DNA of 6,170 nt from JBAZTA01 sp964588175 (GTDB taxonomy: Bacteria; Omnitrophota; Gorgyraeia; Gygaellales; Profunditerraquicolaceae). Positions within the stretch are counted from its first letter, which is position 1. The number at the start of each line of letters is the position of its first letter. Position numbers and translations under genes: made by a program. Below the pieces are notes generated by a model that worked only from the letters and a program-made list of their open reading frames with translations, ran no database searches and was not told the DNA's origin. Positions 4,569-6,170 of this stretch are shown here, piece by piece. The stretch spans positions 1 through 6,170 of the forward strand of contig CAZPNW010000211.1 in assembly GCA_964588175.1 (NCBI GenBank). The letters are read 5' to 3'.

Positions 4569-4618
4569 AAGACCGGGACTTGAATTGTGGTGTTTTATCA
4601 TTGATAAGTCCCGGTCTT
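4569..4618. repeat. 13-bp perfect inverted repeat around 24 bp
   Basis: AAGACCGGGACTT (4569-4581) is the exact reverse complement of AAGTCCCGGTCTT (4606-4618). The AT-rich interior contains TTATCA/TGATAA, which can form a competing small stem. It lacks a downstream T-run, so it is not an obvious terminator. Confidence 0.85.
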
Positions 4619-4631
4619 GAAATGGAACTAA

Positions 4632-4655
4632 GTGTCACTGCGGGCATAATGACAC
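4632..4655. repeat. GTGTCA/TGACAC hairpin
   Basis: GTGTCA (4632-4637) and TGACAC (4650-4655) form a 6-bp stem with a 12-nt loop. A run of six T follows only 9 bases later (4664-4669), so it could at most be a weak terminator. Confidence 0.5.
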
Positions 4656-4715
4656 GGTTGAAGTTTTTTCATAGGAATACTCAAGCAACCAATAAACAAC
4701 GAAAATAACAATACC

Positions 4716-4738
4716 AACGATAATAACGATAATAACGA
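4716..4738. repeat. Tandem 9-bp repeat, right frame of the repeat cluster
   Basis: AACGATAAT occurs twice (4716-4724, 4725-4733), followed by a partial third unit AACGA (4734-4738). This is the opposite orientation of the ATCGTTAAT block at 4335-4352. Confidence 0.75.
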
Positions 4739-4758
4739 ACTCAACGATCCTAACCTAA

Positions 4759-6170
4759 ATGTTATATTTAAGTATTATCTTTCACATGCATCAGCCGTAC
4801 TACAAGAACCTTGTTACTCAGGAGACTGAGCTTCCTTGGGTACGCCTGCACGCGATAAAAGATTACCTGGATATGCTCAAACTTGTGGAAAAATATCCGC
4901 AAGTCCATTTGACGTTTAATCTTGTGCCGTCCTTATTAGAACAGGTTGAAGATTATGAGCATGGGATAGTAAAAGATAAATTCCTGGAACTTTCATATAA
5001 ACCGGCTGCTGAATTACTGCAAGAGGAAAAAGAGTTTATCCTGAACAACTTTTTTATGATCAACCGGGATAAAGTCATCGCGATGCACCCCCGGTATTAC
5101 GAATTATTCTTTAAGAAAGAGCATCATAAGGAGTACAGCACTCAGGATTATTTAGACCTGCAGGTTTGGTTCAACTTGGCGTGGTTTGACCCCTCTTTCA
5201 GGCAGAGTATGCCTGAATTACGCGCTATCGTTAACAAAGGCAGGTTTTTCTCCGAAGATGATAAACTGGTTGTGCTCGATAAGCAGTTTGAAGTCATTGA
5301 TGAGATCATCCCCGCGTATAAGAAATGTGTTGCCGGTAAACAGGTTGAGGTTACTGTAAGCCCCTATTACCATCCTATATTGCCTTTGTTATACAGTACT
5401 AATACCGCGCGGGACGCCAATCCCAAAACTCTATTGCCGAGTATACCGTTCGCTTATCCCGAAGATGCCTTAGCGCAGATCAAGAGCGCCCTGGATTTCT
5501 TTAAAGCCAGGTTCGAAGCGCCTGCGCGCGGTATGTGGCCGTCTGAAGAGTCGGTTTGCGAGCAGGTGCTGCCGTTCTTTATTCAATCGGGCGTTAAATG
5601 GATCGTTACTGATGAAGCGATCCTTTTTAAATCATTAAAGAAAAAAAAGAGGGACACCGCGTTATTATACCAGCCGCATCTCTTAAAACGCCGGGAAGGG
5701 AACCTTAATATAATATTCAGGGACCGCAATCTCTCTGACTTGATCGGGTTTGTTTATCATAATTGGAAGCCGGAGGACGCGGTAGCTGACCTTTTAAAGC
5801 ATCTGGAGAATATCGCGAACGCGTTCAAGAACGAAGATGTTTTGGTGACGATCGCCATGGACGGGGAGAATGCCTGGGAGCATTTTACCAATGACGGCCA
5901 TGATTTCCTGAATGTATTATATCAGAAGCTTTCCGCGTCGGCGTTTTTAAAGACAGTTACTGTTTCTGAATATCTGGAGAAATCCCCCCCGCGGCATGAG
6001 ATCGATACTTTGGGTACGGGGTCATGGATCTATGGTGATTTCGCGAAATGGATCGGTAATCCCTATAAGGTGCGCGCCTGGGAGTATTTAGCGCTTGCCC
6101 GGGAAGAATTAAAAAAGATACTTGACGCAGGAGGGACTGTCAGTGAAATGGCCTGGAAACAGATGTATAT
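4759..6170 (+). CDS. Glycoside hydrolase family 57 (alpha-glucan hydrolase or transferase), 3' partial
   Basis: The first 470 residues of a GH57 enzyme are present; the gene runs off the right edge. GH57 enzymes cut or transfer alpha-glucans (amylase, amylopullulanase, 4-alpha-glucanotransferase, branching enzyme). Conserved regions appear in order: FHMHQPYY (HQP at residues 11-13), VEVTVSPYYHP (196-206), GMWPSEESV with the likely nucleophile Glu at 263 or 264, WIVTDE (281-286), AMDGENAWEHF with the likely acid/base Asp368, and GSWIYGDFAKWIG (421-433). There is no signal peptide, so it is probably cytoplasmic and may act on stored glucan. ATG 4759 is fixed as the earliest start by an in-frame TAA at 4756-4758, but no Shine-Dalgarno or clear promoter precedes it. 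The exact activity within GH57 cannot be assigned. Confidence 0.92.
   Translation, partial: MLYLSIIFHMHQPYYKNLVTQETELPWVRLHAIKDYLDMLKLVEKYPQVHLTFNLVPSLLEQVEDYEHGIVKDKFLELSYKPAAELLQEEKEFILNNFFMINRDKVIAMHPRYYELFFKKEHHKEYSTQDYLDLQVWFNLAWFDPSFRQSMPELRAIVNKGRFFSEDDKLVVLDKQFEVIDEIIPAYKKCVAGKQVEVTVSPYYHPILPLLYSTNTARDANPKTLLPSIPFAYPEDALAQIKSALDFFKARFEAPARGMWPSEESVCEQVLPFFIQSGVKWIVTDEAILFKSLKKKKRDTALLYQPHLLKRREGNLNIIFRDRNLSDLIGFVYHNWKPEDAVADLLKHLENIANAFKNEDVLVTIAMDGENAWEHFTNDGHDFLNVLYQKLSASAFLKTVTVSEYLEKSPPRHEIDTLGTGSWIYGDFAKWIGNPYKVRAWEYLALAREELKKILDAGGTVSEMAWKQMY

Larger units (their letters stand above)
4217..4758. other. Gene-free repeat cluster between the porin and GH57 genes
   Basis: No plausible gene lies in these 542 bp. 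A minus-strand open frame (4139-4390) runs through the terminator and the palindrome and has no coding character. The region holds consecutive hairpins, a perfect palindrome, dispersed GTCATTCTGAG-type repeats in both orientations, three 34-bp tandem units and a 13-bp inverted repeat. It is framed by related 9-bp repeats in opposite orientation. No convincing promoter or transposase remnant is visible. Confidence 0.8.

Noticed and set aside
4617..4650. Promoter TTGAAA/CATAAT upstream of the GH57 gene
   Set aside because: The spacing between the hexamers is 22 bp, too long for a sigma-70 promoter.

Overview
The window looks like chromosomal DNA from an uncultivated Gram-negative bacterium with moderate GC content. 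It encodes a signal-peptide beta-barrel porin ending in Phe and a lipoprotein, so the cell has an outer membrane. The gene style, the GH57 enzyme and the abundance of small dispersed palindromic repeats would suit a candidate phylum such as Omnitrophota (OP3). That assignment is an inference from overall character, not from a marker gene.

Layout, all genes on the plus strand. Positions 1-608 hold the 3' part of a primary-like sigma-70 factor (regions 2.3 to 4.2). It overlaps by 11 bp a complete adenine phosphoribosyltransferase gene (apt, 598-1110). A tRNA-Arg(CCT) gene follows (1137-1210), with its first 9 bases duplicated directly upstream. Next are a PHP-type metal-dependent phosphoesterase (1282-1935), a hairpin-forming block of 7-bp repeats (1942-2014), a small lipoprotein of unknown function (2039-2506), and a 236-bp leader with two candidate promoters and a foldable inverted-repeat structure. 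The leader precedes a 471-residue outer-membrane porin (2743-4158), closed by a strong intrinsic terminator (4184-4216). A 540-bp gene-free stretch (4217-4758) is packed with at least eight hairpins or repeats. The window ends inside a glycoside hydrolase family 57 gene (4759-6170, 3' truncated).

How the parts relate: the sigma factor and apt are probably translationally coupled, but the rest is not one pathway. The lipoprotein and porin are both envelope proteins, though the promoters between them suggest separate transcription of the porin. The GH57 enzyme acts on alpha-glucans (storage or dietary polysaccharide). Its link to the porin is only adjacency across a terminator and a repeat cluster.

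The most interesting material is non-coding: the possible three-way-junction leader RNA or operator before the porin, a pair of hairpins with the same ends but different self-complementary stems flanking a perfect 22-bp palindrome, three 34-bp tandem units, and the tRNA 5'-end duplication. In protein sequence, the sigma factor has Ile where E. coli sigma-70 has Thr440, a position tied to recognition of promoter base -12. No complete new defence or mobile system is evident.
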